This document shows, piece after piece, positions 34,150 through 46,900 of a DNA stretch of 64,000 nt (positions are counted from its first letter, which is position 1; every line of letters starts with the position of its first letter). The stretch is from Canna indica. Taxonomy: Eukaryota; Streptophyta; Magnoliopsida; Zingiberales; Cannaceae. Position numbers and translations under genes: made by a program. The notes beneath the pieces were generated by a model, which did no database searches, had not been told where the DNA came from, and was given only the letters and a program-made list of their open reading frames with translations. The stretch covers positions 81,741,501 through 81,805,500 of the forward strand of contig CP136890.1 of NCBI GenBank assembly GCA_034359265.1, written 5' to 3'.

Positions 34150-37100
34150 ATGAGGCGGGGCGGCGCGGTGATCCTGCGGGTCGCCGTGGTGCCGTTACTC
34201 CTGCTGTGGCCGCTGCTGCAGGCGCCGTGCGCAGCCGGGGTGTGGCTGAACCTGCCGGCCTCGGGCACCAAGTGCGTATCGGAGGAGATACAGCCCAACG
34301 TGGTGGTGCTCGCCGACTACGCCGTCATTCATGAGGGCCACACCGAGAATGGCCTCCCTACCATCGCCGCCAAGGTGCGGACCTCTCTATCCGAACCTTT
34401 AATATTTTAGATCTATTGCGTCCGGATTATAACTATTGCTTCTTGATTGGGTATTACGGATTCGGATTCGATTAGAAAGTAAAATTGGCATTTTCATCGA
34501 GATTGATGTTTTTGAATCTGTTGGATTGGTATTAGCTATTCTAGGTTTTATCTGTGAAAGAAACCATATATTGGATAACTGAGATCAGCACTATCTTTTC
34601 CTTAAGAGCACTAGAATGCGGGTGATATCAAAAGATCTGTAGATCTTTGGAACAGATTGAAAAGATTTGTGCTTTTTTGTTTTTTGGAATTTGAGTTGCT
34701 AGGGTTTAACCAATTGGAGTTTTGGAAGCTGTGAAAGCAGAAGAATTTGATTTAGACACGACACTCCACCTCAATTTAGAAACAAGAGCTTCACTTTGGA
34801 TCAACAGTTGTGTTTCATTATGCAAAAAATCATTGGCTGGCATGCCATTCTGAATTAGTAGAATGCAGTGTAATTATTGAACATGAAATATTTCTTTGCT
34901 AAAATTTAGGAAGTTACACATTTGATTTAATTGAAGATGTCAGAAAAATTAGTTGGTATATCGACAGTTATGTGTTTCACCTTTTGCCAGATTATAGTTT
35001 TTCAGTTAAATATCTACATCTTTAATCTAATTTTCTGCAACTTATTGGAACAACTTACTGCAATTTGCATGATGTTGTGTCCAAAACTACTTGTAAAGTT
35101 CACTCCTCCAGCTGCTTAATCATTTTTGAATTACTATATTTTCTTAAGTATTCAATTTGACAGTTTGCACAAATATTTGCAGACTGTGGAAGGTAATTTC
35201 AAATACATGCTGTGTTATGTTTTTAAGGGTTCCATATTAGGATCTTGAAAGTAAGAAATAGTGTAATACATGGGTTCAATTTTAGCAAATGTTTGTAAAT
35301 AGATATTGGGCAAAAAACATGATAAACCAATATCAATTTAAGTAATCCAATGATACGGTACATGAGAACCTATTCCCAAGGAAGTCATTTTCTTTTAAAA
35401 AAACCTATTAGAAAGTCATAGGTTCGAGCCACGAAAGCAGCCTCTGTGCAAAAAGCAAGGGGAAGGCTGCGTACATCAAGCCTCCCCAAAGCCCACAAAA
35501 GTGGGATTGCTTCGTGCACTGGGTCACTCTTTCTTTAGTAGTCTGTGAAGCATGGATTTGATATGTGGATTGATATGCCATGATATAAAATTAAAGAAAA
35601 AAGGATTAAAAAATTATGCACATGAGGTAAATAACTTATAAGGTGTATTTATAACAAAACTGTTATACGTAGATTATACGGTGGCAGATTATTTAAAACA
35701 CTAGTTTATATAGCATAAGTTGTTAACCCATTTGTGACGAAAAAATATATATATAGGAACTTTAGTAAGTGAAGCAAGATTTCTGTTTTACTCATCAATG
35801 ATGTGCTTAATATAAACAATGAAAAATGATATATAAATTATATATGCATCTTTGTAACATTGAAAAAAAAAAAGCAATCTTAAGAAGTATTCACAAACTC
35901 TCCTGTGAGTATCCTTCCTAAAACTATAGAATCTTTTTAATTTCTATTGGATAAAAGTCTGATGCTGTGAGCATCAAGGATCATATTCAAGATATACCAA
36001 ATGCAGAGATGACAAGCAATTGAAGTAGCCATGTACCATATAGCTTATGCTTTTTTGATGGATAAGTAGTTGGTAACTTATCTCATGGGATAACTTCATT
36101 TCTGGATCTGAACCCCTGAAGCGTGGATGAAACTGCTTCTATGGGTTTGTGGTGCTGAGTTTTGCTGCCTGTCCTGCATTAATTGTGATGTAGGAGACAT
36201 GATTGTAAATAAATGAGAGTGTAGGCTTCTCTCCTCTTTTCTCTGATTTCTGCAACATTTAAATACACAAAAAGGAATGGAGACTCTGAGATTATTGACT
36301 GGGTAACTGATACTCCCTGGTGATTCTTTGCAGGGTTTAGCTCATTAGCCCCTTTTTTTAACTGCTCAATAATATACCACTACTTTTTTTATGATAAAAC
36401 TTGGGCACACCCACATATTTAGTACAGATGCAAATAGTACATACCCAAAGTTGAGTCAAGGCAAAAAAACATGGGAAAAAGAGGAGTATATCAATACATT
36501 AACTTAAGAGATTCAGAAAGTGGAGAATTAGATATGGAGTGCATCAATGCATAACATTCCTTGACTATCTTAAACAACGGAAACACGAGAATGGGATGAC
36601 ATAAACATTTTATGGCATTCATCATTGATACATAGATGAAGTAATATACATCTAGGCCTTTTCTTGATTGAATTTCTCTTGTGCAGGTTACATCACCTTA
36701 TGGAAATACACTTCACCACAAAGAACACGTTACAGTTGGCCAGTTTGCATTTACAACTACCGAGGCTGGCAATTACTTGGCATGTTTCTGGATAGATAGT
36801 GGTGATAAAGGTGTAGAGACAAGTGTTAGCGTGGATTGGAAGATTGGAATTGCAGCAAAGGATTGGGATTCTGTTGCTAAAAAAGAAAAGATCGAGGTGA
36901 GCACTTGAAACAAAAAGTGAACCTCATCATCCAGAATGTAGGATTTTCAATTTAATAATGGATTCTTCTTGTGACAATTATGACACTTCCTAAATCTAGG
37001 GTGTTGAACTGGAGTTGACAAAACTAGAAGCAGCCGTGCATGCAATCCATGAGAACCTACTTTATCTCAAATCCAGGTAGCTCAAAGGATATAAACATAT

Positions 37101-37315
37101 GGATCCTCAACAAACTACTTTGTGCAAACTGAAACAATAGGTAATAATTCTTCCTTTTCTGTTTTTTCAGGGAAGCTGATATGAGGGAGGTGAGTGAGAG
37201 GACCAATTCAAGAGTTGCATGGTTTAGTGTTATGTCTGCTGGAGTTTGTATTGCAGTATCCATCTTACAGTTGTGGCACTTGAAGGGTTACTTTGAAAAG
37301 AAGAAACTTATTTAG
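34150..37315 (+). CDS. p24 family cargo receptor, delta-2 subclass, complete, 4 exons
   Basis: EMP24/GP25L/p24 type I membrane protein cycling between ER and Golgi in COPI/COPII vesicles, sorting cargo such as GPI-anchored proteins. Exons 34150-34374, 36687-36896, 37000-37076 and 37171-37315 join in frame to 657 bases, 218 residues, a normal length. A signal peptide ([12 protein letters not shown], about 1-30) leads to a GOLD domain with Cys42 and Cys108 as the expected disulfide. A coiled coil follows ([19 protein letters not shown]), then one membrane span (about 187-208). The cytosolic tail is GYFEKKKLI, with an aromatic pair and Lys215-Lys216 at -4/-3, a KKxx COPI signal. The delta-2 subclass is inferred from this tail. 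Intron 1 is 2.3 kb and holds a SINE. The stop is followed by a partial repeat of the last coding bases. Confidence 0.95.
35411..35531 (+). mobile_element. Au-type SINE, 5'-truncated, in p24 intron 1
   Basis: A tRNA-derived pol III B box GGTTCGAGCC (35421-35430) is followed by the Au-SINE-like body: GCAGCCTCTGTGCA, GGCTGCGTACAT, CCTCCCC and TTCGTGCACTGGGT. The A-box portion at the 5' end is missing. It is in the same orientation as the gene. Confidence 0.75.
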
Positions 37316-37334
37316 ATTATTGCTTATGAATTGG

Positions 37335-37398
37335 AGTCTCCATCTTACAGTTGGGCACTTGCAAGGTACTTTCAAAGAAGAGACATATTTAGATTATG
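37335..37398 (+). repeat. Partial duplicate of p24 last-exon coding end, in the 3' flank
   Basis: TCCATCTTACAGTTG..GGCACTTG..GGTACTTT, AAAGAAGA and ATTTAGATTATG repeat the end of exon 4 (about 37258-37319) in order, with small deletions and substitutions. The copy cannot be translated in the same way. It is a tandem duplication of about 75 bases that lies after the stop codon. Confidence 0.75.
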
Positions 37399-38286
37399 TG
37401 CATGTATTCTAGTTTGCAACTTTATTAAGAAATGGATAGACTCGGTCACTCAGAAGAGTTCGTCCATTTGGTTTAGGAACTTCTTTTGCAGAATAGTGAC
37501 AGTATTTGAGTTTTTTTGCAAGGTTTAGCAACATGACGTTAGTTTGAACTTGAGCTTCTTTTTATGGTTCAAATTTAGACCGCATTTGTTTCAGTGGCAA
37601 CCTTTTATTGAAAAATACCTTTTTAAGAAAAATAATTCATATTTTTATATTTGCAAATCAAAATAATTAAGGCTCATAACACTTTTTGTTCAAAAGATAA
37701 AAAACCAACATAGTATAGTACAATACACAATAAAATAATTGATATTAGTATATAATTATATAATGTTATGTTATATTAGTGTATGAATATTTCATTACAT
37801 GCATAGATTTGAATATCAAAAACATTATTGTTTATTTTATAAACCAAAAATGACTTATATTACAAAATAATTTTAATAATGTATATTTTATCACTCAATA
37901 TTATAATTAAATCATTTTAATTTAAAAGAACATGTTAAATAAATATTTACCGTTGTATATTTAAATCAACATTTTAGTCAGCACGTCAAAAAATGAAAAT
38001 TTAATTTTTTTTTATTCCAATGGATCAATTAACCGAAAAAATCGATTCGACTTTGGACCGAATATTTGGTTAATCGAATTTTTGATTTTTTTGCTGACGC
38101 CTACATTGTATCTTATGTGTCACTTGCGTGGCAAGTTGCTCTTTGTATATGTGTCATATGTAAAATCAACATTTTAGTCAGCATCCACGATATCTCCGTT
38201 AAGTCTCACTTAACATAAGTTAGTTTGGGTGTAATTTTTGTACCATTTTCAATAATCTTAGGAGTATTTTAGCTCCAAAATAAACA

Positions 38287-38410
38287 TTAGGGACATTTTA
38301 ATATCCGTAAAAAAATATTAGGGACATTTTAGTATCCGTGAGAAAATAATAGAGGTATTTTAGTATCAATGAGAAAATGTTAGGGACATTTTAATATCCA
38401 TGAGAAAACG
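38287..38410. repeat. Minisatellite, unit about 31 bp, four copies
   Basis: Units TTAGGGACATTTTA(A/G)TATCC followed by GT(G/A)AGAAAATA repeat four times with changes. Two more diverged units lie at about 38565-38612. Confidence 0.75.
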
Positions 38411-39063
38411 TCTTGGTTTGCATGCGCGCCACGTGTCCACGACATCAGTTCCAGTTATTAGACACGTCAACTCCGTTATTCCTTCATTAATATCGTTGAC
38501 CTATAAAGTTATTTTTGTATCCAATTTCATAACATAAAGAATATTTTTTTATAAAAAAAAATTTAGAGACATTTTAGTATCCGTGGGAAAATATTAGAGA
38601 CATTTTTATACATTTTTTCTAATTTTAATAATGAACATATTAAATAAATATTTACCGTTGTATTATTCAATAATATTATAGATATTTTATGATAATTTTT
38701 TAAATGAAAAAGAAATAAATAATAATTTAATTATTTTGAAATTAATAAATTATTTTGCATTAGTTCATATTTTTATTATGCTGTTGTAATTAAAGTAAAT
38801 TATAATATAATTTATTGTATTATTAAAAAAAAAATTGATCATTTTTCTCATTATTCATCTATCTATTTCTTGTGTTAATCAAATAGATCATACTATTACA
38901 ATTATAATCGATTGTCTATTCATAATATCAATCAAACAAGATCATATTACTTGTTGTCTATTTCATTTTTTATTTGTTTTTATTTATTTTTTTCGTCTCA
39001 TCAAATCAAACACCCTAAGCATTTTCAATTTTCCATGGTTAAAAAAATGACATTATATAATCA

Positions 39064-39100
39064 ACCCCCACCCCCACCCCCACCCCCACCCCCACCCCCA
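39064..39100. repeat. (CCCCCA)n microsatellite
   Basis: Six near-perfect CCCCCA units in otherwise AT-rich DNA. The poly-proline frame over it is a by-product. Confidence 0.9.
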
Positions 39101-39500
39101 ATTAGATTGATGGTAGATTAACAACATGAATAGAAATTTAATTAATCAATAATACATTACAAAAGAAATCTAAAGTAAAATTTAATAATCTCTTATACGG
39201 AGATGAGACAATGGAGAATAAGGAGTGCTTAAAAAACATAAACTAACACTCATAAAATGTTTTTTCAACTAGTTCAAATAACAAATCAGAATTTTGAAAA
39301 TATTTAAAAATCAATTTAATAGAACTAGTTTGAACTTTTATTTTTTTTTTGACATAACTGGAACGGCGATCCGATTCGAAGGTGTGGAAGTTTTAGCATA
39401 TAGCTTATTTGTAGAAGGTTGTTTTCGAGAAAAAGAAATGAGAAAGAAGAATAAATACTAGATATTTGTCTTATTTTACAAAACAAAAGTAAATAACATC

Positions 39501-39586
39501 GGGGTGGTGGCGCAGTTGGCTAGCGCGTAGGTCTCATAGCTGGTTGAGTTATCCTGAGGTCGAGAGTTCGAGCCTCTCTCACCCCA
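39501..39586 (+). tRNA. trnM-CAU: Elongator tRNA-Met (CAT) with intron
   Basis: An 86-base gene that folds as a tRNA. The acceptor stem is GGGGTGG (39501-39507) against TCACCCC plus discriminator A (39586). The D arm is GCGCAGTTGGCTAGCGC, the anticodon CAT is at 39535-39537, and the T arm is GAGAGTTCGAGCCTCTC. An intron of about 12 bases (from about 39539, GCTGGTTGAGTT) follows the base 3' of the anticodon, the position and presence expected for plant elongator tRNA-Met. Internal A and B boxes are intact. No CCA is encoded. Confidence 0.95.
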
Positions 39587-39922
39587 AATATATGCAGTTA
39601 AAGCAATTAAACGTAAACTTAATGTTCAGTTGTAAGACCTACATCAAGCATAATTAAACTCAATTAAAGATATCTTCTGGTGTAACAAATAGCACATCAG
39701 AGCTTCTATTTTTAAACAGCTAATTAAACTTAATTTTTTCCCGAAAAACTCAATTTGTAAGACCTACATCAAGCATAATTAAACCAATAAGTTTCAATCT
39801 TTAACTTGTACTTTTTATGTTCAGTTGCAGAGCTTGCTGTTGCCATGCTGAACCATCCATGGCGATTCGAAACCCAACTTTATGGGCTTCATCTTACCAA
39901 CACCACAACCTTCCTCACATCG
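39587..39922. other. Spacer between tRNA-Met and HSFB3
   Basis: AT-rich and contains a direct repeat of GTAAGACCTACATCAAGCAT (about 39631 and 39758). It presumably includes the 3' untranslated region of the heat stress factor. Confidence 0.5.
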
Positions 39923-41366
39923 TCATCTCTTCCTCTCCCCACTCTCTATCTCCTTCACCAATACTCCAAAAAGCTTCAGCCCATGTCCTTCACCCTGAAC
40001 TTTCTTGCAGGTCATCGCTTCACTTAATGCATCATCGTCCAGCTTCGAAACGTCGTCGAAGTCGAGCTTTTCGACATCGATAACGTTGGCGAGAGCGGTA
40101 ATGAGCTCGTCGTACTGGGTTTTGGCCAGAGCTAGCTCGGCGGTGAGAATTTGGTGCTCTTTCCTCAGTTGCTCATTCTCGCTTGTGAGCTCCAAGGAAA
40201 GGTGGAGCGGCGAAGGCGGCAATGGAAGCGAGGAGGCAATAATAGTGAATGAGGTGTGAGCGGCTTCTGCGGAGTTGGAGAGGGACGGGGGAGGAGGATG
40301 GTGCTTGGTCCGTTCGGTGGCGGCTTTCCGCCGACGGATCTCGCGGAGGAGCCTTTGCTCCCCTCGCCGGAATTTGTCGTTGGCGAACTCCCAGCGATCG
40401 GTCACCACCTTGTGGAATCCCTGCCAGTGATTAAGAATATTAATCTTCACTACCAAGTAACCAAGTAACCAAGTTGTTAATTAATTAAGACAAAGAGTGG
40501 AATGAGAACAAATCAATTCTTAACAGCTGTGCAATTCATGTAGAACGCAAAGAGGATGAAGAATTTTGATCACTTGTCACATGTTCATGGTTGGTGAGTC
40601 AAAGATGAAGTGACGTCAAGTTATATATATCTGCTTAATTTCTTTGTTAGATATATTTTATTTTATTATGGCAACGGCGTGGGTGACCAAATGCAATCAG
40701 GACAAAGAAAAATTTTGCTCGACAACCCATGTTATGTTTGAAAACATGCTTACGATAATTTCTTCCTCGAAGAATATTTGCTTACATGTTACAAGAAATG
40801 AATGCATTGTGTACACGACCTCAATTTATTTAAAACATTGTTTTTAATTAATACTTAGTGCATGCTCAGATTCTTTATACATATATATCATGATATAATA
40901 TAAAGAGAGAATAAGTTATATTGTGTTTATACATTATAAGAATTAAATTTGAAACTGTTAAAATTTTAAATAAATGTGTGTATAACGTTACTGCGTAGAG
41001 AGTAATTAATATTTAGTAGAAAAACATGAAGAGAAGAAATTAATGAGACAAAGAAGAAGTAAAGCTCACATAGGTGTTAAGCTGCCGGACAAAGCTGGAG
41101 AAGTTGTTGTGCTTGAAGTGGACCGGGAGCAGGTCGCCGGCGAACTCCGCGGGCTTCCACACCACGAAGGACGTCCCCTTCTCTCCCCATGATATCACGT
41201 CGTCAGTGTCGCCGTCCTCCACTATCTTGTGCGTCTTCACCAGGAATGGCGCCGGTCCTCCGCCGCCGTGACAACCACCAATGCTATTGCGCTTCTTCTT
41301 CTTCATGATCCCTTCTTGTTTTTCTTCTTCTTCAGACAAGTGGATGATGAGCTCGTCTTCTTTCAC
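39923..41366 (-). CDS. HSFB3: Heat stress transcription factor class B (HSFB3-like), complete, 2 exons
   Basis: DNA-binding factor recognising heat shock elements; class B members lack the acidic activation motif and mostly act as repressors or coregulators in the nucleus. Exon 1 is 41070-41366 (99 codons) and exon 2 is 39923-40420 (165 codons plus stop), giving 264 residues. The single intron splits the DNA-binding domain after QLNTY, the position conserved in all plant Hsfs. The domain spans about 38-133: [31 protein letters not shown], then [12 protein letters not shown] short heptad coiled coil (HR-A/B) lies at about 174-212 without the class A insertion. LKLFGV at 247-252 is the class B repressor tetrapeptide region, and a basic ending (ERKR) may serve nuclear import. 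The B3 assignment rests on the VKT.K.VED start and size. Met-21 is an alternative start. Confidence 0.94.
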
Positions 41367-41377
41367 TTCTCATCATT

Positions 41378-41383
<6 letters not shown>

Positions 41384-41408
<25 letters not shown>

Positions 41409-41470
41409 CAGCCAAATCTATGGAGACCCAACACGAAGGAGGAGGAGGAGGAGGAGGAGGAGGAGGAGGA
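41384..41470. repeat. (CT)n and (GGA)n microsatellites in the HSFB3 5' leader
   Basis: About ten CT units (41384-41404) and about nine GGA units (41441-41470) lie within 110 bases upstream of the HSFB3 start codon. They produce several artefactual Ser/Arg/Gly frames. Confidence 0.85.
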
Positions 41471-43945
41471 GAGTGGATTTCCAGGAAGAGAATGCTGCGG
41501 AGTGCGAAATGCAGCATCTTTTTCTTTGGCCGTCGCCTTTTTAAAATTTTCTATTTCGTGACGATTGATTTGATTGTAGCTTTCTTCGCTCGGGGGCCCA
41601 TCTTACCGTTCAACGAGACACGTGGGCGAATCGACCGTCTTAGGGTCCCAGTACGCTGTGGATGCGGGTAAACTTTTGGTTACTTACAGAGGAAGTATAT
41701 AAAAGAAGAAATTATAGGTGGATAAAAGTAAACTAGCGTAATCAGGGGTCAAGTCAAACTTCACCCGGAGGTTACACATTGTTACCAAAATCTAAACCTA
41801 CTTTCTTTTAAGACTTTGTATATCTTTTTGACATCAAAGTCTGTCCTATAATTGACTCATCTTGCAAATCCTCGTTATTTCTAAAGGGGTCGGCTCAGGC
41901 ACGTATTTCTAAAGGGGCGGCCCAGTCCGACACAGGGTTTCCTCCTTCAGGCTCGGGCCAACCCAATGCCAGGTTCTCGTGCTGAGCTTGGCACGCGTGC
42001 CGTGCCGGGCTGCATGCCTAAGGGACGAGCTCGGGTATGTGCTGCTGATGGGTGAACCCGGCTCGTTGACACCTCTAGATGAAGAAAGGCATATTATGAA
42101 TAGAAATTCATTTTGGTACAGAGCAATAGCAAATTTGGAAAAACACATGGATTTTGTACAGAGAACTTGATATTAAAGGTTTAGGAAGTTCTCCATTAAA
42201 AAGTTGAGTTATGTTGCTCAATACCTCCTTTGTTCCTACGCTAAGCTTACCTAATGTTCAGTAAGTAAGAAAGAGAGAAGAAGTAAGAAAGAAAGAAGGA
42301 AGAAACTTTGTAAAGCAAAGAAAAAGGGTGGATATAGGAGGTAGTATATATCTATCCAAGAAGTTTTGATGTCCTTCCTAATTAATTTGGAAGAAGTTTC
42401 CCTCTGTTGCTCAGAACTCAACATTGCTTTAATTTTACTTTTAGTTCCACAAAGGAACCTAACTTGAGTCCTTGAGGGAAATAAAGATGATTTTATCTAT
42501 CTTCTCCTTTTTAAAATAAAAAGATTTAAAAAATCAACGAGCACCTTTCAGAGGAATAGAAGACAAAGTCTTCTCCAACTTCATCAGTCAAGAAACTGTG
42601 CACTCAGATTCAACACATGCAGAGTAATCACAATGAAATTTACAAATCCTGACAAATTCTTCTGCATTCATCTCTCCACCTCCATGTCCAAACTGATAAC
42701 AGGTTTTATTTCTTTTCCATCTGAACACAATCTCCATTCACTTTAGGATTGGCCTATGTATGGGAGAGAGAACAGTAACATTGAAATTTAAGCAATACTT
42801 TGAAAAATTAAACCAGACCAGTAGACTTGATATTAAAAAATCAACTTGTTTAAGAAGTCACCAAGAGAAAATGACATGGATGGATTAAATTTCATTTCTT
42901 TTTTTCTTCTTAATTAAATTTTACACTAATATCATAAGTAAAATTGAACTGGTCGGGCCGACCAAACAAGAAACTAGTGGCCTAACTGATTCAGATTGCG
43001 GAACAAGTTTAAAACCATTGTCTCTAAGGTTTTTCAACTAATTAAGCCAAAGGTTTGATTTCAAACCTGAATGGGTAATTGAGCAATGTCACACAGAGAA
43101 GTCCTATCTTGAACGAAAAAAAGATATGAGACTTCTAGTAAAAAAAATTAGACTTCTAGTCAACAAACCAATAATTAATGATGCTGATATAGACTTGCAA
43201 TTTATCTGAAAGATGAATTCTTCTTATCTAGAAATATTCCATATTTCATACTGAAAATTACCATTCTCTGGCAACTTCACCAAGGATAAAAAATGAGAAG
43301 TATCTACTTTCCTTCTGGAGCTTATCACTTCAGTTATAATCATATCAGAGACCTAATAACTTTAATGAGACATGTAAATTTGTTATAACTTCTGCAACTT
43401 CTCATAAACTTACCCTTATATTTTAACTCTATTTTTTCGAGAGAATTAGTATGTCAGCAAGACAGCAACCAAATTATGAAAAATGTTCTTGTTGCTTATC
43501 AAAGCAAAATTAATGACGGTAAGAGAGAGGAATATCTAGTACTAACAAGCTCAGTATAAACAAAATACCACCGCAGAAGAAATCGGTCATATCGACCACA
43601 CCATGATCATACTCAACTTTAATGTACAACTCATTGTAAATGTAGTCATGTGTATGAAAAGAAAAAAAGAATTTTGTGTTTGGCAAGCTTAAGTTGAAGT
43701 AGTAAGCTTACTTTGCAAGACGTAGCTTGCTTCAATTTACAAGAATATCTTGTGATTATGGATCAACAATTCAGAATGTTTAAACAAGTATCAGAAGCCG
43801 ACAAGTTCCTGATATTAATTGAAGCCTCTGATTGAGAGACGATGAGATGAGATGAGCTCAAGGAAGTCAATCTCTCACAGCAGGTAGCCTATAAACAAAC
43901 TTTATCTCATGTTGACTTCAGCCTCTGAAGTAACATCTCCAGGAC
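41471..43945. other. Intergenic DNA between HSFB3 and the thioredoxin-like gene
   Basis: The left part is the HSFB3 promoter. About 41885-42080 is GC-rich with ends like hAT relics: two copies of TATTTCTAAAGGGG(T)CGGC near the left and CGTTGACACCTCTA at the right. The rest (42100-43945) is AT-rich without any recognised gene; it likely holds the 3' untranslated region of the thioredoxin-like gene near 43900. Confidence 0.45.
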
Positions 43946-46900
43946 TTATGAAGAAGAATAAGAAGAAGAATATTTAAGAATGGCAGCTACAATTCTTTCC
44001 TTGTCTCTGGTTGGAAATGCTTCCAACAATACCCCATTTTTATAGAAGTGAAACAGTGGCACAGACTGCACAAATTGAATCAGCAATCCGAGAATTAAAG
44101 AATTAATGCAACTAACTGTTTGACTATTACTACTTCAATTGGGACTTGGCAGTCATAACCAGAACATTTTCAGTAAAGACTCTTAATTGATTAAGAATTG
44201 GAACTAGAAAAAGAAGTTAAAATTAAGTCAGTATTAACACAACAAAATTGTCAAAGAATTTTTGCATAAAGCCCTTTTGGTGGACTATATATATAGGATA
44301 AGGTCTGATAAGGAGTAATACGGTGTTTGGTTCATCACTGTGTACCTATTATATAATATGCTTCATAGGCCACTGTATAAGACTTAATTTTGGATAAAAG
44401 TATCATAATATAATAATTTTGGATATACCCTTAAGTAATTTGTTTTTTATATTTTCACAATGAAAATAACCTTTCTAACCATCAGAATAATAATGAAAAT
44501 CCGTACAATTTTCTTTTCTATCATAAAAAATATTTTTTTAATTCTAATGTATCATTTATAGAAAAATAAAAATTACATTATAAAAATAATAATCAAATGG
44601 TCATATACTTCAAGTTCAAATATGGGAAGGAAGAGATTTAATTTTTTTATTGAGGGCATGTTTGTGGTTTTCTTATTAGTTCTTATACATCATTTTCATC
44701 TGAAATAAAAGTACAAAATTATATGACAATAGTTGTATAAGAGCCTAAAGCCATATAAGTTAAACAATACAATATGATGGCCCAAACATCCGTGCACCAA
44801 ATGAGGCCTTAATAAAGCAATATTATATTGAATACAAATGGATAATTAAAATGGCAATAAATATGAATATGGATGTATTAGATAAAAACCATGTTAAACT
44901 GAATCTAAAATAGACAAGATAAAGAAACTTATGTTCAATTGGAATAGATTGAAGAAGTCAAGTGGTTTGGTTGTCGTGCGTGCATGCCAAATGCTTATAG
45001 AATACCCAAGTTGGTTACAACCTAAAGGTAATTACCTCCCGGGGGAAGAGCCACATTGGTTAAAAAGAAGGAAGAAAGAGGTCATAGGTGAAGTAACAAC
45101 AAGTCGTAAACTCTCAACTATTTGGGGTTGACTACAAGGATTTTTTCTCACCATTGAGCACGTTCATCAGATTTGACATGATTTATGCTTGTTGTCAAAG
45201 GCCTAGTGCAACTCAACCGACATTGGCATGTTAAAGGAGAAACAATAAATGAAAAAACAATGTGCTTAGTGGGAAAGAAAGTGTTCTCTGGCATGCTAAT
45301 GACACACTTCATCATGATATTTGATGGTTAAGCACTATGTACTTTGATTCTATCTACAAACTCCCCAAAGATATGAGTCAAGTTTAAAAAGTGAAAAGAA
45401 CCTAAGAAACGCACCCTTATTCGCAGCCGCTCTGCCACTTCAGACTGCTCATCATATTCATCAATAACCTAGAGTAAATAAAAGAACATACAAAATAAAT
45501 ACAAATCTGGATAAAACAACAACTAAGCCTCAATCCCATACTAGATGGGGTCGGCTAGACTGCCAAAATAAATACAAATCTTGATGAATTTTTTTTTATA
45601 AAAAAAATTCTTAAAATATCAAAGAGAATTCACTTAATTAACTTCCTCAACATTGTTGTCAAACAGTGTTGATGTGCATGTATTTCATATCCATCTTGTA
45701 CTTAATATGAATTAAGCCATACATGGAATATATGTGCTTTTCAACTAGCACTAATTTGACATACTAGAGAACCCTGATGTCAAATCTTAACCCCTTATGG
45801 CATGTTTGCTTCATTGGATAAGATAGGATAGGATAGGATAATAAATTGGGGTGGATTGGATATGTATTTTTTAAATCCGATGTACATCGGATATAATATT
45901 AATTTTATACTCATTTTCTTCTAATCCATGAACTAAACAAATAATGGATATTAATTCATCCATTATCGTATCTTTCCTTATCCTACATGCCCTTAGGGCA
46001 TGTTTGCTTCTCATAGGATAAGAGAGGATAGGATAGGGGATGGATTAATATCCATTGTTTGTTTAGTGCATGGATTAAAATAAAATGTGAATAGAAGAAT
46101 ATTTATATCCGATGTATATCGGATTTAAAAAATTCATATCCAATCATCCCCTTGTTTATTATCCAATCCAATCATTTCCTATCAAACAAAGCAAACATAC
46201 CATTAGAGATTTGTCTGCTTAGTCTGCTTCAAACCATTACAATTTCTTAGAAATTCACCAACATTGCAGCTCAAAATCAAATGCAAAAAATCCTAGTAAA
46301 ACAAGTGTATAACTACACATAGCTAATTGCATAAAGCTGCATGGAGCAGAAAGTATCAGATTATAAATCATAAACTAGGTAATGATTTAACATGGAGCAG
46401 AAATGTACTGGTCTATTTCCTAATAGGTTAAGCCGGTTACTAATCTAATTTAGCATGGCATCATAGCGTAGGCCATGATTTCAAGCATGAATTGAGGGTT
46501 CTTTTTCCCTAATATCTTTAGCTTTTCAGAATAAAATAGAAGAAATAGAAGCACTCTCACATTATGCTTCAAGTAGACCACATCTGCCTCCCCGTCGCCG
46601 GAGCCCTTGCACAGCTTCGCGAAGCCCTGCTCGATGTACTTGCAGCTCCCGCAAGAGGTTCGGTAGAAATCCACCACCACAAGCGAGCCGTTCGCCTTCG
46701 CCTTCTCCAAAATCTTCGAGAACTCCACCTCCGTCTTGAACTCCTTGACGCAGTCAACCGGGCAGAGATCAACGTCGTCTTCTTCCTCCTCCTCCCCATC
46801 TCCTCCCGAGACAGGATCCACAATGGCGTTGAGGTGGAAATTTAAGCTTCGCCTATTCTTCTTCAGCTTCATCCTCTTGTGAATGTGGTGGAATCTGACA

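Larger units (their letters stand above)
37560..39500. other. AT-rich intergenic DNA, no gene seen
   Basis: Contains a hAT-like 3' remnant around 38030-38105 (CCGAATATTTGGTTAATCGA, ending CTGACGCCTACA) and two minisatellite patches. Nothing else is recognised. Confidence 0.5.

Noticed and set aside
38835..39121. Frames ending in a poly-proline tract
   Set aside because: Due to AT-rich DNA followed by a (CCCCCA)n microsatellite.
40005..40468. Plus-strand frames over the HSFB3 exon 2
   Set aside because: Antisense shadows of the heat stress factor coding exon.
41229..41561. Frames rich in Ser, Arg or Gly upstream of HSFB3
   Set aside because: Products of (CT)n and (GGA)n microsatellites in the 5' leader.
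46564..46845. Plus-strand 93-codon frame over the thioredoxin-like exon 1
   Set aside because: Antisense shadow; the minus strand has the CGSC thioredoxin motif and valid splicing.
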